Of a DNA stretch of 64,000 nt, positions 1-9,589 are shown one piece after another (position 1 is the stretch's first letter; every line of letters begins with the position of its first letter). A model generated the notes under the pieces. That model was not told the origin of the DNA. It made no database searches and saw nothing but the letters and a program-made list of their open reading frames with translations. A program made the position numbers and the translations under genes. The DNA comes from Chitinophaga horti (GTDB lineage Bacteria; Bacteroidota; Bacteroidia; Chitinophagales; Chitinophagaceae): positions 3,224,001-3,288,000 of the forward strand of contig NZ_CP107006.1 of NCBI RefSeq assembly GCF_022867795.2. The letters are read 5' to 3'.

Positions 1-2
1 CG

Positions 3-653
3 GGTTTTCTGCAACTCTGCGGCACCTGTGGCGACCCGGTAACATTGATGGAGTTGCTGGATAAGCAGCCGGTAGACTTGCTATTCCTCGACATCCAGAT
101 GCCGAAAATGAGCGGCATCGACTTTCTGAAAATCAGGTCTAGCCCGCCCATGGTCATCATCACAACGGCCTTTCCGAGTTACGCACTTGAGGGCTTTCAG
201 CTGAATGTGCTGGATTACCTGCTGAAACCGGTCACCTTCGAACGTTTCCTGAAGTCTGCCGCCAAGGCAAAAGAATATTACCAGTTGCTCCATAAACCAG
301 CGCAACCGGGCGCTTCGGACCACTTTTTTATTAAATGCGGCAGTAAGTACGAAAAGATTTATTTCGATGATATTTTATATGTGGAAGGCATGCAAAACTA
401 TGTAACCATTCACACCACACGTGGTAAATACATTACGCTGCTCTACCTCAAAAATCTGGAACAGAACCTCGACCAGCAGGCGTTTATCCGTGTACATAAA
501 TCTTACATCGCCGCCATCGGCAAAATCGACAGCATCGAGGGCGGCGACATTCACATCGGCGGGCAGCGGGTACCGATGAGCCGTAATTACCGGGAGCAGG
601 TGATCGAAAAAGTAGTAGCCAATAAACTGTGGGATAAGATCCGGTTTTCCTAA
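3..653 (+). CDS. LytTR-family response regulator, 5' end cut by window edge
   Basis: DNA-binding response regulator of a two-component system. The reading frame is open back to the left edge, so the TTG at 45 is not a real start and roughly 25 N-terminal residues are missing. The receiver domain shows the phosphoacceptor context LLFLDIQMPKMSG (first Asp), followed by the conserved TTAFPSYALEGF and LDYLLKPV segments with the Lys of the receiver. The second half is a LytTR DNA-binding domain (FFIKCGSKYEKIYFDDI, then the FIRVHKSYIAAIGKI signature). The partner histidine kinase of this family is usually encoded just upstream, outside the window. A hairpin terminator follows the stop directly, so this is the last gene of its transcript. 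Confidence 0.93.
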   Translation, partial: GFLQLCGTCGDPVTLMELLDKQPVDLLFLDIQMPKMSGIDFLKIRSSPPMVIITTAFPSYALEGFQLNVLDYLLKPVTFERFLKSAAKAKEYYQLLHKPAQPGASDHFFIKCGSKYEKIYFDDILYVEGMQNYVTIHTTRGKYITLLYLKNLEQNLDQQAFIRVHKSYIAAIGKIDSIEGGDIHIGGQRVPMSRNYREQVIEKVVANKLWDKIRFS

Positions 654-655
654 AG

Positions 656-677
656 AAAGAGGTACAGCCTCTTTTTT
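656..677 (+). terminator. Rho-independent terminator of the LytTR gene
   Basis: 7-bp stem AAAGAGG (656-662) with CCTCTTT (668-674), loop TACAG, running into a T tract. It begins three bases after the stop codon. Confidence 0.75.
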
Positions 678-708
678 CATACACTAGATAGGAATAGATT
701 AACTTAGG

Positions 709-2361
709 ATGCAAATAACCATTTCAGACATGTTATCACGATCCATACCCTCCACGTTCGGGCGTTTGCTGCTGTACGCCATACTCGCGTCGGGCACACA
801 GGCCACCGCACAATCAGGTCCTAACCAGGTAAAAATTACTAATGGCATCCTCGAAGGTGTGCTGGAGACCAGTGGAGTACGTTCCTTCAAAGGCATCCCG
901 TTCGGCGCACCGCCCGTAGGTGACTTACGCTGGAAGGCACCGCAGCCGGTCGCTAACTGGCAAGGCGTGCGCAAGGCCGACAAGTTTGGTCCGCGCGCTA
1001 TGCAGGCGCCTATCTTTGGCGACATGAACTTCCGTTCCAATGGCATGAGCGAAGACTGCCTGTACCTCAACGTGTGGACGCCCGGTCAGCCCGGCAATAC
1101 GCCACTGCCCGTACTTGTTTATTTCTATGGTGGCGGGTTTGTAGCGGGGGATGGATCGGAGCCCAGGTACGATGGCGAGAGCATGGCCAAACGCGGCATC
1201 GTGGCGCTTACAGTCAACTACCGCCTCGGCGTTTTCGGACTCATGGCGCATCCGGAGCTGAGTAAGGAAGCAACTTATGGCGGCTCAGGCAACTACGGAC
1301 TGCTGGACCAGGCCGCTGCCTTAAAATGGGTGCAGGAAAACATAGCTGCTTTCGGCGGTGATCCTAAGCGGGTGACGATCGCGGGCGAGTCTGCCGGTTC
1401 TATTTCGGTGAGCGCCCTCATGGCATCGCCCCTTTCGCGCAACCTCATCGCCGGCGCCATCGGCGAAAGCGGCTCCATACTGGGTGCATTGCCTGCCACG
1501 CCGCTGAAAGACGCCGAAGCCGCAGGCACTAAGTTCGCCGACAACCTGGGGGCGAAATCCCTGGCCGAGCTGCGTGCGCTGCCTGCAGAAAAGATACTCG
1601 AAGGCGCCACCAAATACGGTCCTTTCCGTTTCCCGATGAATGTAGATGGGTACTTTTTCCCAAAGAGTCCTTATGCGATATACGAAGCCGGCGAACAGGC
1701 ACGTGTGCCACTGCTGGCTGGCTGGAACAGTGAGGAAATGGGTTACCGCGCCATCATGGGTAACGAGCCACTTACCAAGGCTGGTTTCGAAACGGTGGTA
1801 AAAAAGCTATACGGCGACAAAGCCCCGGAAGTATTGCAACAGTATCAACCCAACACCGACGCCGACGTACAACAGGCCGCCACCGACCTGGCAGGCGATC
1901 GCTTCATCTCTTTCAGTACCTGGAAGTGGATCGACCTGGTCGCCAAAACTGGCGGTCAACCCGTGTACCGTTATCTTTACACCCATCCCCGCCCACCAAT
2001 GGTAGCTGCCATGGGTAACGTCACACCCGGCCTCGCAGGCGGTGTAGTTAAAAGCGACGGTAAAACACCACCGCCGCCCCGCGCATCGGGCGCCGTTCAC
2101 TCCGCCGAAATCGAGTACGCCATGGGCAACCTCGAAAGCAATAAAGTATTCGCCTGGACGCCCGACGATCATAAAGTATCCGCCACCATGCAGGCCTACT
2201 TCGCCAATTTCATCAAAACCGGTAATCCGAATGGCCCGTCTCTCCCCAAATGGCCTGCTATTAAAGGCGATAATGTACCGGTCATGGTGATCGACGTGAA
2301 GTCTAAACTGATGCAGGAGCCGCATCGCGGGCGGTATTTACTGCTGGATAAGCTGCGGTAA
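709..2361 (+). CDS. Secreted type B carboxylesterase
   Basis: Alpha/beta-hydrolase of the carboxylesterase/cholinesterase family (COesterase), 550 residues, the normal length. It hydrolyses carboxylic esters; the natural substrate cannot be read from the sequence. A signal peptide ends near residue 35 (...ASGTQATAQ), so the enzyme is periplasmic or secreted. Family motifs in order: FKGIPFGAPPVGDLRW, SEDCLYLNVWTP, the oxyanion-hole YFYGGGF, and the nucleophile elbow GESAGS with Ser228. The expected acid is Glu342 in GWNSEE and the His is His464 in AVHSAE. A second in-frame ATG at 730 would still leave a signal peptide, so the start is uncertain by seven codons. The gene stands alone between two terminators. 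Confidence 0.92.
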   Translation: MQITISDMLSRSIPSTFGRLLLYAILASGTQATAQSGPNQVKITNGILEGVLETSGVRSFKGIPFGAPPVGDLRWKAPQPVANWQGVRKADKFGPRAMQAPIFGDMNFRSNGMSEDCLYLNVWTPGQPGNTPLPVLVYFYGGGFVAGDGSEPRYDGESMAKRGIVALTVNYRLGVFGLMAHPELSKEATYGGSGNYGLLDQAAALKWVQENIAAFGGDPKRVTIAGESAGSISVSALMASPLSRNLIAGAIGESGSILGALPATPLKDAEAAGTKFADNLGAKSLAELRALPAEKILEGATKYGPFRFPMNVDGYFFPKSPYAIYEAGEQARVPLLAGWNSEEMGYRAIMGNEPLTKAGFETVVKKLYGDKAPEVLQQYQPNTDADVQQAATDLAGDRFISFSTWKWIDLVAKTGGQPVYRYLYTHPRPPMVAAMGNVTPGLAGGVVKSDGKTPPPPRASGAVHSAEIEYAMGNLESNKVFAWTPDDHKVSATMQAYFANFIKTGNPNGPSLPKWPAIKGDNVPVMVIDVKSKLMQEPHRGRYLLLDKLR

Positions 2362-2384
2362 CATATTCCTTTAATTCTTGTATT

Positions 2385-2413
2385 GCGGCGCATCCCCGGG
2401 TGCGCCGCTTTTT
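2385..2413 (+). terminator. Rho-independent terminator of the carboxylesterase gene
   Basis: Perfect 8-bp GC-rich stem GCGGCGCA/TGCGCCGC, loop of 8, then five T. It may also slow transcripts arriving from the convergent minus-strand operon, although no T run follows on that strand. Confidence 0.85.
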
Positions 2414-2448
2414 CCAGGATGAGCGGCCTCCATATCAATAAAGTCAGT

Positions 2449-3675
2449 TTACTTCACCGTTAACCAGCGATTCACCGTGTTATCGGCCGTTTCCAGCACG
2501 ATCTTGTAATACGATGAAGGCAGTTGCTTCACGTCTAACAGGGCGTGGCGTTGAGATACAGGCACCTCGGCTAAAAGTTTATATTCGTCTGTACCACCGG
2601 TTTTAAAGTTGTTGGTGGTTGCCACCCATATCTTCACTTTGCCGGTATCCGCAAGCGCCTGCCATTTTACGTCGATCGTACCTTGCACATAATTGACTAC
2701 CGGCTGCGCAATAGCAACCTTACCGATCATAGGCGTACCGTCTACCTCACGCAGGGTGCCGACAGGAATGGTCATTCCCAGGAAACGGGCCATGGTAGGC
2801 ATAATGTCGGTAATAGCAGGCTCGTTATAACGGGCATAGGCGTTCATCGCTTTCTGGTTGGTCACCATCCAGGTGCTACGCTGCCTGTCCGACTGACCAC
2901 CATGATCGCGGCCTGTCTTTTCATCGCGGCCATGGTCGGTCGTGATCACGAACAACCAGTCTTCTTTAAACTGTTGCTGCCGGTAACGGATCGCGTCGTA
3001 CAGCTTACCGAGTTGTTTGTCCAGCAGCTCCACGGCGCGGTAAAACTCGGGACTGTCACCGTACATGTGGCCCATATCATCGGTGTACTCGAGGTACACC
3101 CACGACAGGTCTGGTGCGGTTTCGCGGATGCCTTTTACGGCTTCACTGATCACTTTTTCGTCGATAGCGTGCATGAAGTCACGTTTACGATCGTGGCGGA
3201 AGTTCACCGTGTCCAGCTCATAACCATCGGCATGAAAGTCGACGTTCGTTTCTTTTCCATCTGCCACCAGCTTCGTACGGTTATCCAGCCAGCTGGAATA
3301 TACCGCGGTCTTCTTCTGCGGGAACTGTTGTTTCAGCAGTTTAAAGATCGTAAAGTACTGGTAATTCGGCGCTTTAATATCGTTGTCCGGAATATTATGC
3401 TTGTTATACCAAACGCCCGTGAGCAGGCTATTGTAGCCGACTGCGGAGATCGTGGGCGTTTCGCTGTAAGTGCCTTTACCGCCCCCCACATGCATGCGGG
3501 TATAACGACCATCTGCGATGATCCGTTTGATGTTAGGCAGTTCCAATTTTTCGACTACATCGGCGGGTATACCGTCTGCGATTACGAATACGGCCTTCTT
3601 TTCCCGTTGCTGTGCAGACAGGCCGCCTGCCAGCAACAGGAATAAACAGGACTTGGTCAATATCTTATTCATCAT
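2449..3675 (-). CDS. Alkaline-phosphatase-superfamily phosphodiesterase/nucleotide pyrophosphatase
   Basis: 408-residue secreted metalloenzyme of the type I phosphodiesterase/nucleotide pyrophosphatase group. A signal peptide ([15 protein letters not shown]) is followed by [13 protein letters not shown], whose Asp is a metal ligand. The [20 protein letters not shown] segment carries the region expected to hold the catalytic Ser/Thr, and [19 protein letters not shown] carries the second set of metal-binding Asp/His. The family cleaves phosphoester or pyrophosphate bonds in nucleotides, phosphonates or lipids; the substrate here is unknown. It starts 18 bp after susD and is the last gene of a sigma/FecR/SusC/SusD operon, which suggests it processes the ligand that pair imports. 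ATG at 3675 or the adjacent ATG could be the start. Confidence 0.88.
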   Translation of the reverse strand: MMNKILTKSCLFLLLAGGLSAQQREKKAVFVIADGIPADVVEKLELPNIKRIIADGRYTRMHVGGGKGTYSETPTISAVGYNSLLTGVWYNKHNIPDNDIKAPNYQYFTIFKLLKQQFPQKKTAVYSSWLDNRTKLVADGKETNVDFHADGYELDTVNFRHDRKRDFMHAIDEKVISEAVKGIRETAPDLSWVYLEYTDDMGHMYGDSPEFYRAVELLDKQLGKLYDAIRYRQQQFKEDWLFVITTDHGRDEKTGRDHGGQSDRQRSTWMVTNQKAMNAYARYNEPAITDIMPTMARFLGMTIPVGTLREVDGTPMIGKVAIAQPVVNYVQGTIDVKWQALADTGKVKIWVATTNNFKTGGTDEYKLLAEVPVSQRHALLDVKQLPSSYYKIVLETADNTVNRWLTVK

Positions 3676-3693
3676 CCTACTAAAATAGATTTA

Positions 3694-5142
3694 TTACTCG
3701 GCTTTCAATAACCACATTTCTCCATTGATATTATCATTGCCGGAATACTGGCTGATCACCGCCGCATTTACATTCGCCGCGTTGGTTTGCAGTTCCGCTT
3801 CAGGATACATCCAGCGTTTAGGTATCTGTTTATTGTTCAGCACCCCGCTGCCCGACACATCAAACACCGGGAAGCCGGTACGACGCTGCTCATAGAAGCT
3901 GTTCCAGCCACTGTTCATAAAGGAAGCGATATACTTCTGGGTAATGATATCCCGCAAAGGATTTGCCGACAACACATTACGCTGCTGGTACTGCTGAATG
4001 GCGGCTGCACCTACATTGTAAAACTGCATAGAAGCAGTAATACCGTTGTTATAATGATCTGCCGCACTACCGCTGATCCAGCCACGAACGATCGCTTCTG
4101 CGAGAATAAACTCCTGCTCCGCATAACCGAGTGCAATACTCGCTTCGTTCACCGGGTTGTTGAAGTAGCGGCTCTTGATTTTAGACAATTCGCCATTTAC
4201 TGCACGCTGACTGTTCTCGCTCGTAGACGCACTACCTAAGCCGCCACCATACGCATTAAAGTCATTATCAGGCAACGCTACAAAATCAGGGGCCTTTTCT
4301 GCAAAAGAGAACAGGCGCGGGTCCTGCAGGCCTTTCAGGAGATTGACAAAAGTTTCCTCCAGGTAGTAAGCGGTTTGCAGGTCGTTGTTGTTGAAAGTAG
4401 GATAACGGGTACCGGCCACATCGTAAAATATCAGGCGGCCGTTATCACCATTGCCTTTCAGCAGCGGGTATTTCGTTGGATTGTTCACGATCTCCGCAAA
4501 GCGGGCTTTTACGTTCAGCTTCGTATTATTTTCTTTCCTGGAAAGGCTCATCAGCACGCGAAGAGAGAAAGCGTTGATCAGCTGTTTCCACTGCTGCATA
4601 TTGCCGCTGTACAGGATGTCGCCCTGCACCGGGATGGTCGTAGCGGTAATCTCATCGTTCGCTATCTTCAAATCATCCAGCACAGCGATGAAAATATCTT
4701 CCTGCTTATCATACACCGGGGCGATCGTATCTTTCTCACCTTTCAAGGCAGATTTAAATGGGATGTCGCCGAAGGTATTGGTAAGCTGTACAAAATACCA
4801 GGCCTTAAAGAAACGTACCAATGGCATGTACTCCACTTTATCGGTACGCACCGCCGCCTCTTCCATTTTCATGGTCTGCCGCAGGCTGTTATAGGTATTA
4901 AAGTTCGACCTCGCCCAGCCATAATACTGCTCGTTGGAAGAACCATAGGTGTACACCATTTGACGCGTAGCCAGGGCCGCACCCAGGCTCGTGCTCTGGA
5001 AGGCCGACTGTATATTCGTGTTCAGCAACAGGTCGGGCGTAGCGGTGGTCGATTTATTCGGATCGATCTGGAAGGCATCGAACTTTTTACAACCGGTGGC
5101 CAGTGCTACCAGCATGGCAGCTGCGATATATATTTTCTTCAT
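3694..5142 (-). CDS. SusD/RagB-family nutrient-binding lipoprotein (SusD-like type 2)
   Basis: 482-residue outer-membrane lipoprotein that should cap the neighbouring SusC channel and bind its substrate. The signal sequence MKKIYIAAAMLVALATGC ends in the lipobox Cys. The body matches the SusD-like subgroup often annotated as 'nutrient-binding outer membrane lipoprotein' (DLLLNTNIQSAFQ near the N-terminus, FILAEAIVRGWI and FYEQRRTGFPVF near the C-terminus). It lies 11 bp downstream of susC and 18 bp upstream of the phosphodiesterase gene, so the three are almost certainly co-transcribed. This subgroup is not tied to one carbohydrate class and gives no firm substrate. Confidence 0.9.
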   Translation of the reverse strand: MKKIYIAAAMLVALATGCKKFDAFQIDPNKSTTATPDLLLNTNIQSAFQSTSLGAALATRQMVYTYGSSNEQYYGWARSNFNTYNSLRQTMKMEEAAVRTDKVEYMPLVRFFKAWYFVQLTNTFGDIPFKSALKGEKDTIAPVYDKQEDIFIAVLDDLKIANDEITATTIPVQGDILYSGNMQQWKQLINAFSLRVLMSLSRKENNTKLNVKARFAEIVNNPTKYPLLKGNGDNGRLIFYDVAGTRYPTFNNNDLQTAYYLEETFVNLLKGLQDPRLFSFAEKAPDFVALPDNDFNAYGGGLGSASTSENSQRAVNGELSKIKSRYFNNPVNEASIALGYAEQEFILAEAIVRGWISGSAADHYNNGITASMQFYNVGAAAIQQYQQRNVLSANPLRDIITQKYIASFMNSGWNSFYEQRRTGFPVFDVSGSGVLNNKQIPKRWMYPEAELQTNAANVNAAVISQYSGNDNINGEMWLLKAE

Positions 5143-5153
5143 AAAGACCGGTA

Positions 5154-8100
5154 TTAGAATTTAAGGTTAATGTTAAAGCCAAAGTTCCTGGTAGACGGTG
5201 TTTGCAGGTTGTCTACACCCGCATCAGGGTCCACGTTCGGCATATCGGTGAACAGTAACAGGTTACGACCTACGAGGGAGATATCGGCCGCGCGGAACGG
5301 ACCGTTCTTCATCCATTTGTTCGGCATCCTCCAGGTAAAGTTTACTTCACGCAGTTTCAGAAAGGTGGTAGAATAATAGTGATAGTTGTTATTCACCGCA
5401 TCACCGTCGCCCTGCATGTACACGATGTAGTTGATCGCAGTCGTGTTAGGCGCATACGTACGGGTATCGGAAGTAATGTTACCGTAAGCGTCGTAAGCCA
5501 CGTCGCCGCCTGTCACCACCACACCTTTGCCCACATAGGTATTTTTACCCGCATTCGCATCTTCCCGGTATTGGTTCACCGTGCCCGGATGGGTACCACC
5601 CCAGAACATTTTCATGTTGGTGTTCGAGTACATCATACCACCAATACGGCCATCCACCAGGAAACGCAGGTTAAAGTTGCCATACGTAAAGGTGTTTTCG
5701 ACACCATAAATCAGCTTTGGATCGGCATTGCCTACAAAACGAGCGAAGTTGTCGGGCCTTGGCAAACCATCGGAACCGTAGATTACGCTGCCATCAGCAC
5801 TTTTTTGGTAGGCGGAGGTGAAGATCCTGTCGGTACGGTCTCCTGCTTTCAGGTTACCCAAACGTTCGCCACCGGTAATCTCTTTGAGGATACGACGGTA
5901 GGTACTCAGGTTCATCATCACATCCCAACGGAATTTACCACTGCGCACAGGGTTGCCTGTCAGCACCGCTTCCACGCCTCTGCGGCTGTACACGTGACCG
6001 TTCTCCAACCTGGAAGTGAAGCCACTACCCAGTGATACCGGTATTTCAAGAATGTTGTTAAAGTCTTTGGTCTGGAAGTAGGTTAACTCCACACCCAGCC
6101 TGTTGCCAAAGAAACGTGCATCCACACCGGCTTCATAGCTATCGGATGTTTGCGGGGTGAGGTTCGGACTTAATATTTTGTTACCGAACGTGAGGGAAGG
6201 CTGGTTGTTCCAGATAGTACCACGGCTATAAGTTGGCAGGTAACCATACGTATAACCGTTATCCAATACACCGCTGGAAACGCGGCCTACAGAGCCTCTC
6301 GCTTTCAGGTAAGAGAACCAGTCTGGCAAATCTACCAGTTGGCTTACTACTACTGATACCGCTGCCGACGGATAAAAGAAGCTGTTGTTTTGCACCGGCA
6401 GGGTAGAAATTTTATCGTTACGACCGGTAAAGGTTACGTACAAAGCGTTCAGCATTTCGAGGTCTACTACACCGTAAATACTGCTCGTACGGCGTTCTTC
6501 AATGCCGTTGGTGCTCTGCACCGGGTTTTGTGAGTTACCCAGGTTATAGAAGTCGGGAATCACCAGGCCGTCGGTCGTGCTGCTGCCGTACTTCTGGTTA
6601 CGGTAGTAGTTAGATCCACCCACCTGCGCATGCACTTTAAAGCGATCGCTGAAAGTATGGTTGTAATCGAGCGTAAGGTCGCTTACGATATCGAAATAGT
6701 TACCGGTAGCCACCGTATACTGACCGCGCGATTTATTGCTATAACCTACATAACTCTTCGGCTCTTTGTACGTTCTGTTCAATCCATATTGGTTGATACC
6801 GGTACGCAGTTTCGCGGTAAACTCCGGGTTGATCTGGTAAGTGAGATCGGCGGAAGCGAAGGTATTGTCTTTATCATAACCGCGCAGGTACTGGTAGGCC
6901 TGGAAGTACGGGTTGTTGTACCACGAGCTGTTGTAATGCCTTTGCTGCACACCTTCTTTACCTTCTACCCAATAGTTACGCAGGTCACGCACGTCCACAT
7001 CCGGGCCGGTCCACAGGATCAGGTTATAGAGGTAGTTCGTAGGACCGTAGCCTGTTTCCGGGAAGTTGTTGGTATATTCTTTATTGTAGCTGATGCGGGC
7101 GTTCATGCTGAACGCGTTGCTCAGGTTATAGTTACCGGCGATGTTGAATGAGGTGTTCTTCAGATCGGTGTTTGGTACCACACCCTGCTGGTAGATATGT
7201 GAGGCAGATGCACGGAAACTGCCTTTATCAGACGCTTTCGTGATGCTGATGTTGTTGCTGGAAATGATACCGGTGCGGAAAAAGTTCGTAACGTTATCGG
7301 CGCCTTTCGAGAGGAAAGGCGTCGGGATCAACTGACCAGTCACAGGATCTACCGGACTGTTAAACTGGGTGGTTTCAAACCAACCGCTTTTGGTAGAGGC
7401 ATCGCGCTGGTTCATTTTTGGGCCCCATACCCAACCACCGCCTTCGGTACCGCTGCCGCTACCGTCAACGTAAGCATACTTGCCCTGGTCGCCGTTACCA
7501 TATACGGTTTGTACTTTAGGAATGCGGATAAAGCTGGTCTGGAACTGGGTAGACGAGTTCACCTCTACGCTCAGGTCTTTGCCATTACCACGTTTGGTCG
7601 TGATCATGATGGCACCGTTGTAACCGATAGAGCCATACAGTGCAGATGCAGCACCGCCTTTCAATACAGTCATGCTTTCTACGTCGTCGGCATTGATCTT
7701 ATACAGGTCGGCCGTCTGGTCCGGGATACCGTCGATTACGATCAGCGGTTTCTGGCCACGGAGCAGGAACACCGGGTCCTGGAACAGTTCTGTTGTATTC
7801 TGTACGCTCAAACCAGCCACGCGACCGGACAAAGAAGCCACTACGTTCGATTCGCGGGCTTTTACCATATCGGCGCCTTTTACTTCCTGGGCCGCATATC
7901 CGAGCTTGGCTTTTTCCTTCTTCACGCCAAGCGCCGTTACCACGACTTCGGACAATTTCTTTTCATCGTCCTGCAGGGTTACCTGTAACGTGTTGCTTTT
8001 TGTTAGGGGCACTTCCGTCAGCTGGTAGCCGGTAAACGTAAACACCAGAACATCTCCTTCATTGGCTTTGATCTGGAAGTCGCCGTTATCGTTGGATACG

Positions 8101-8546
8101 GCGCCGCGTTTGGTTCCTTTCACCATGATCGATACGCCAGGCAGGGCCAGACCTTTCGCGTCGCGCACCTTACCGGAAACGGTTTTCTCCGCAGGATCTA
8201 CTTCTGAAGCGCCATCGCGGATGATGATATTTGTTTCGAGACATTTATAATTGAACGTTGCCTGTCCGGCCAGTTCGGCCAGTACTTTCTCGAGGGATGT
8301 ATTATCTGCCTGCAGGTTCACTTTGCGCGCCATCAGCCGGCCGCTCTGGTCCATGCAGATGATGTTGTAATGCGTTTGTGCCTGGATCATTTCAAAGGCA
8401 TCTTCCAGGGATTTATTCCGGATAGATAAAGAACAGCGCACCTTCTGCAGATCGTTCGCTCTTACCTGCGTAAACGGCATGAGTAGGGCGATACAGAACA
8501 GCCAGCAAACGGCCGCCCTGAACGAGGGAGGGTAAATAAAAGTCAT
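5154..8546 (-). CDS. SusC/RagA-family TonB-linked outer-membrane receptor with STN domain
   Basis: 1130-residue TonB-dependent importer. After the signal peptide come an STN signalling domain (about residues 38-110, SIRNKSLEDAFEMIQAQTHY), a carboxypeptidase-regulatory-like beta-sandwich (about 123-190, VSGKVRDAKGLALPGVSIMVKG), the TonB box/plug region starting at LSEVVVTALGVKKEK, and a 22-strand-type barrel to a C-terminal aromatic residue (NINLKF). The plug motif VIDGIPD and TVLKGGAASALYGSIGYNGAIMITTKRG are typical of SusC. The STN domain fits regulation by the FecR/sigma pair immediately upstream: ligand binding is relayed to FecR in the periplasm. Spacing is 13 bp from fecR and 11 bp to susD. 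Confidence 0.95.
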   Translation of the reverse strand: MTFIYPPSFRAAVCWLFCIALLMPFTQVRANDLQKVRCSLSIRNKSLEDAFEMIQAQTHYNIICMDQSGRLMARKVNLQADNTSLEKVLAELAGQATFNYKCLETNIIIRDGASEVDPAEKTVSGKVRDAKGLALPGVSIMVKGTKRGAVSNDNGDFQIKANEGDVLVFTFTGYQLTEVPLTKSNTLQVTLQDDEKKLSEVVVTALGVKKEKAKLGYAAQEVKGADMVKARESNVVASLSGRVAGLSVQNTTELFQDPVFLLRGQKPLIVIDGIPDQTADLYKINADDVESMTVLKGGAASALYGSIGYNGAIMITTKRGNGKDLSVEVNSSTQFQTSFIRIPKVQTVYGNGDQGKYAYVDGSGSGTEGGGWVWGPKMNQRDASTKSGWFETTQFNSPVDPVTGQLIPTPFLSKGADNVTNFFRTGIISSNNISITKASDKGSFRASASHIYQQGVVPNTDLKNTSFNIAGNYNLSNAFSMNARISYNKEYTNNFPETGYGPTNYLYNLILWTGPDVDVRDLRNYWVEGKEGVQQRHYNSSWYNNPYFQAYQYLRGYDKDNTFASADLTYQINPEFTAKLRTGINQYGLNRTYKEPKSYVGYSNKSRGQYTVATGNYFDIVSDLTLDYNHTFSDRFKVHAQVGGSNYYRNQKYGSSTTDGLVIPDFYNLGNSQNPVQSTNGIEERRTSSIYGVVDLEMLNALYVTFTGRNDKISTLPVQNNSFFYPSAAVSVVVSQLVDLPDWFSYLKARGSVGRVSSGVLDNGYTYGYLPTYSRGTIWNNQPSLTFGNKILSPNLTPQTSDSYEAGVDARFFGNRLGVELTYFQTKDFNNILEIPVSLGSGFTSRLENGHVYSRRGVEAVLTGNPVRSGKFRWDVMMNLSTYRRILKEITGGERLGNLKAGDRTDRIFTSAYQKSADGSVIYGSDGLPRPDNFARFVGNADPKLIYGVENTFTYGNFNLRFLVDGRIGGMMYSNTNMKMFWGGTHPGTVNQYREDANAGKNTYVGKGVVVTGGDVAYDAYGNITSDTRTYAPNTTAINYIVYMQGDGDAVNNNYHYYSTTFLKLREVNFTWRMPNKWMKNGPFRAADISLVGRNLLLFTDMPNVDPDAGVDNLQTPSTRNFGFNINLKF

Positions 8547-8559
8547 AGTCTGTTTAAGT

Positions 8560-9525
8560 TTAGCGTTTCTTGTTTGCGGTTCTTGTAAAACGAACGGTGT
8601 TGCCCTGAACGATGTAGCTAAGATCGTCCGTGGCTTTTATCACCTCCAGTATATAGTTGAGTGGTTTATTATTAAATCTCGCGAACAGTTTATAACCCGC
8701 AATGGCAGGGTCTTCGAATATAATGTTGACGTCGTACAATTGTTCCAGTCGGGCGGCCACCGTAGCCAGGCTATCGTTCTTAAATACGAGCAAACGCGAG
8801 GTCCAGCCGGTAACGGTTTCCATATCGTAACTACGTGCTTCTATCTGCCCCGTTGCACGGTCGTAGCTGATTTCCTGCCCGGGTGTTAAGGCCACCGCCT
8901 GTTGGTCACGCACTTGCACCCGGACTTTACCATCTACCAGCGAAACCGCTGTGCTGGACGATTTAGCGTAATGAGATACGTTGAACCGTGTGCCCAGCAC
9001 CTGCACTTTAACATCACCTGCCTGTACGGCAAACGGCGCATGGGCATCTTTAGCCACGTGGAAGAACGCCTGTCCCTCCAGTAACACCGTCCGCGAACCG
9101 CTTTCCGGGTAACGGAGGCGGCTGCCGGGGGCGAGTTGTACCTGCGTGCCGTCAGGCAATGTGCAGGGCAACACTTCTCCCCTTTTACTATTGTATTCTT
9201 TATAAGCGATCTTTTTATCCGGAAGTCCGCGCATCATCAACCCGACACTCACCACCACTATAGCCACGGCAGCGGCATATTTCCAGATGCCGATCACGCG
9301 GCCTTTGCGATTGCCAAGGCGATGCTTCACATCACTCAGTGCATTATTCACCACGGCTTCATCATGCGGCAGCTCGGTGGCTTCCCATATAGCATGCAGC
9401 TGTGTGTACAGGGCTTTATTTTCCGGCGAGGCTTGCTGCCATCCTGCTAAAAACTCCTCTTCTGCTGTGCTGGTATGCCCGTTAAAGTGCCGGGTAATTA
9501 ATAAATAAAGCGCCTGCTGTTCCAA
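8560..9525 (-). CDS. FecR-family anti-sigma factor
   Basis: 321-residue inner-membrane anti-sigma regulator. The cytoplasmic N-terminal part (about 1-78) should hold the sigma factor. A single membrane helix sits near residues 80-100 (WKYAAAVAIVVVSVGLMM), and the periplasmic FecR domain follows (RGEVLPCTLPDGTQVQLAPGS..., GQAFFHVAKDAHAPFAV) with the C-terminal DUF4974 region (SLATVAARLEQLYDVNIIFED). The only start consistent with the length is TTG at 9525: a stop lies two codons upstream and no ATG precedes the membrane helix. It follows the sigma gene after 64 bp containing a small ACTCG/CGAGT hairpin (9575-9590). It controls the adjacent SusC/SusD operon. Confidence 0.92.
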   Translation of the reverse strand: MEQQALYLLITRHFNGHTSTAEEEFLAGWQQASPENKALYTQLHAIWEATELPHDEAVVNNALSDVKHRLGNRKGRVIGIWKYAAAVAIVVVSVGLMMRGLPDKKIAYKEYNSKRGEVLPCTLPDGTQVQLAPGSRLRYPESGSRTVLLEGQAFFHVAKDAHAPFAVQAGDVKVQVLGTRFNVSHYAKSSSTAVSLVDGKVRVQVRDQQAVALTPGQEISYDRATGQIEARSYDMETVTGWTSRLLVFKNDSLATVAARLEQLYDVNIIFEDPAIAGYKLFARFNNKPLNYILEVIKATDDLSYIVQGNTVRFTRTANKKR

Positions 9526-9589
9526 TACTTACTCGTTTTACAGCAATAGGACGTTTAAAAGGGAAAGACTCGTGACTCGTTTTTTCGAG

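Noticed and set aside
2683..3645. 320-codon plus-strand open frame
   Set aside because: Antisense shadow of the phosphodiesterase gene, which has a signal peptide and metal-binding motifs.
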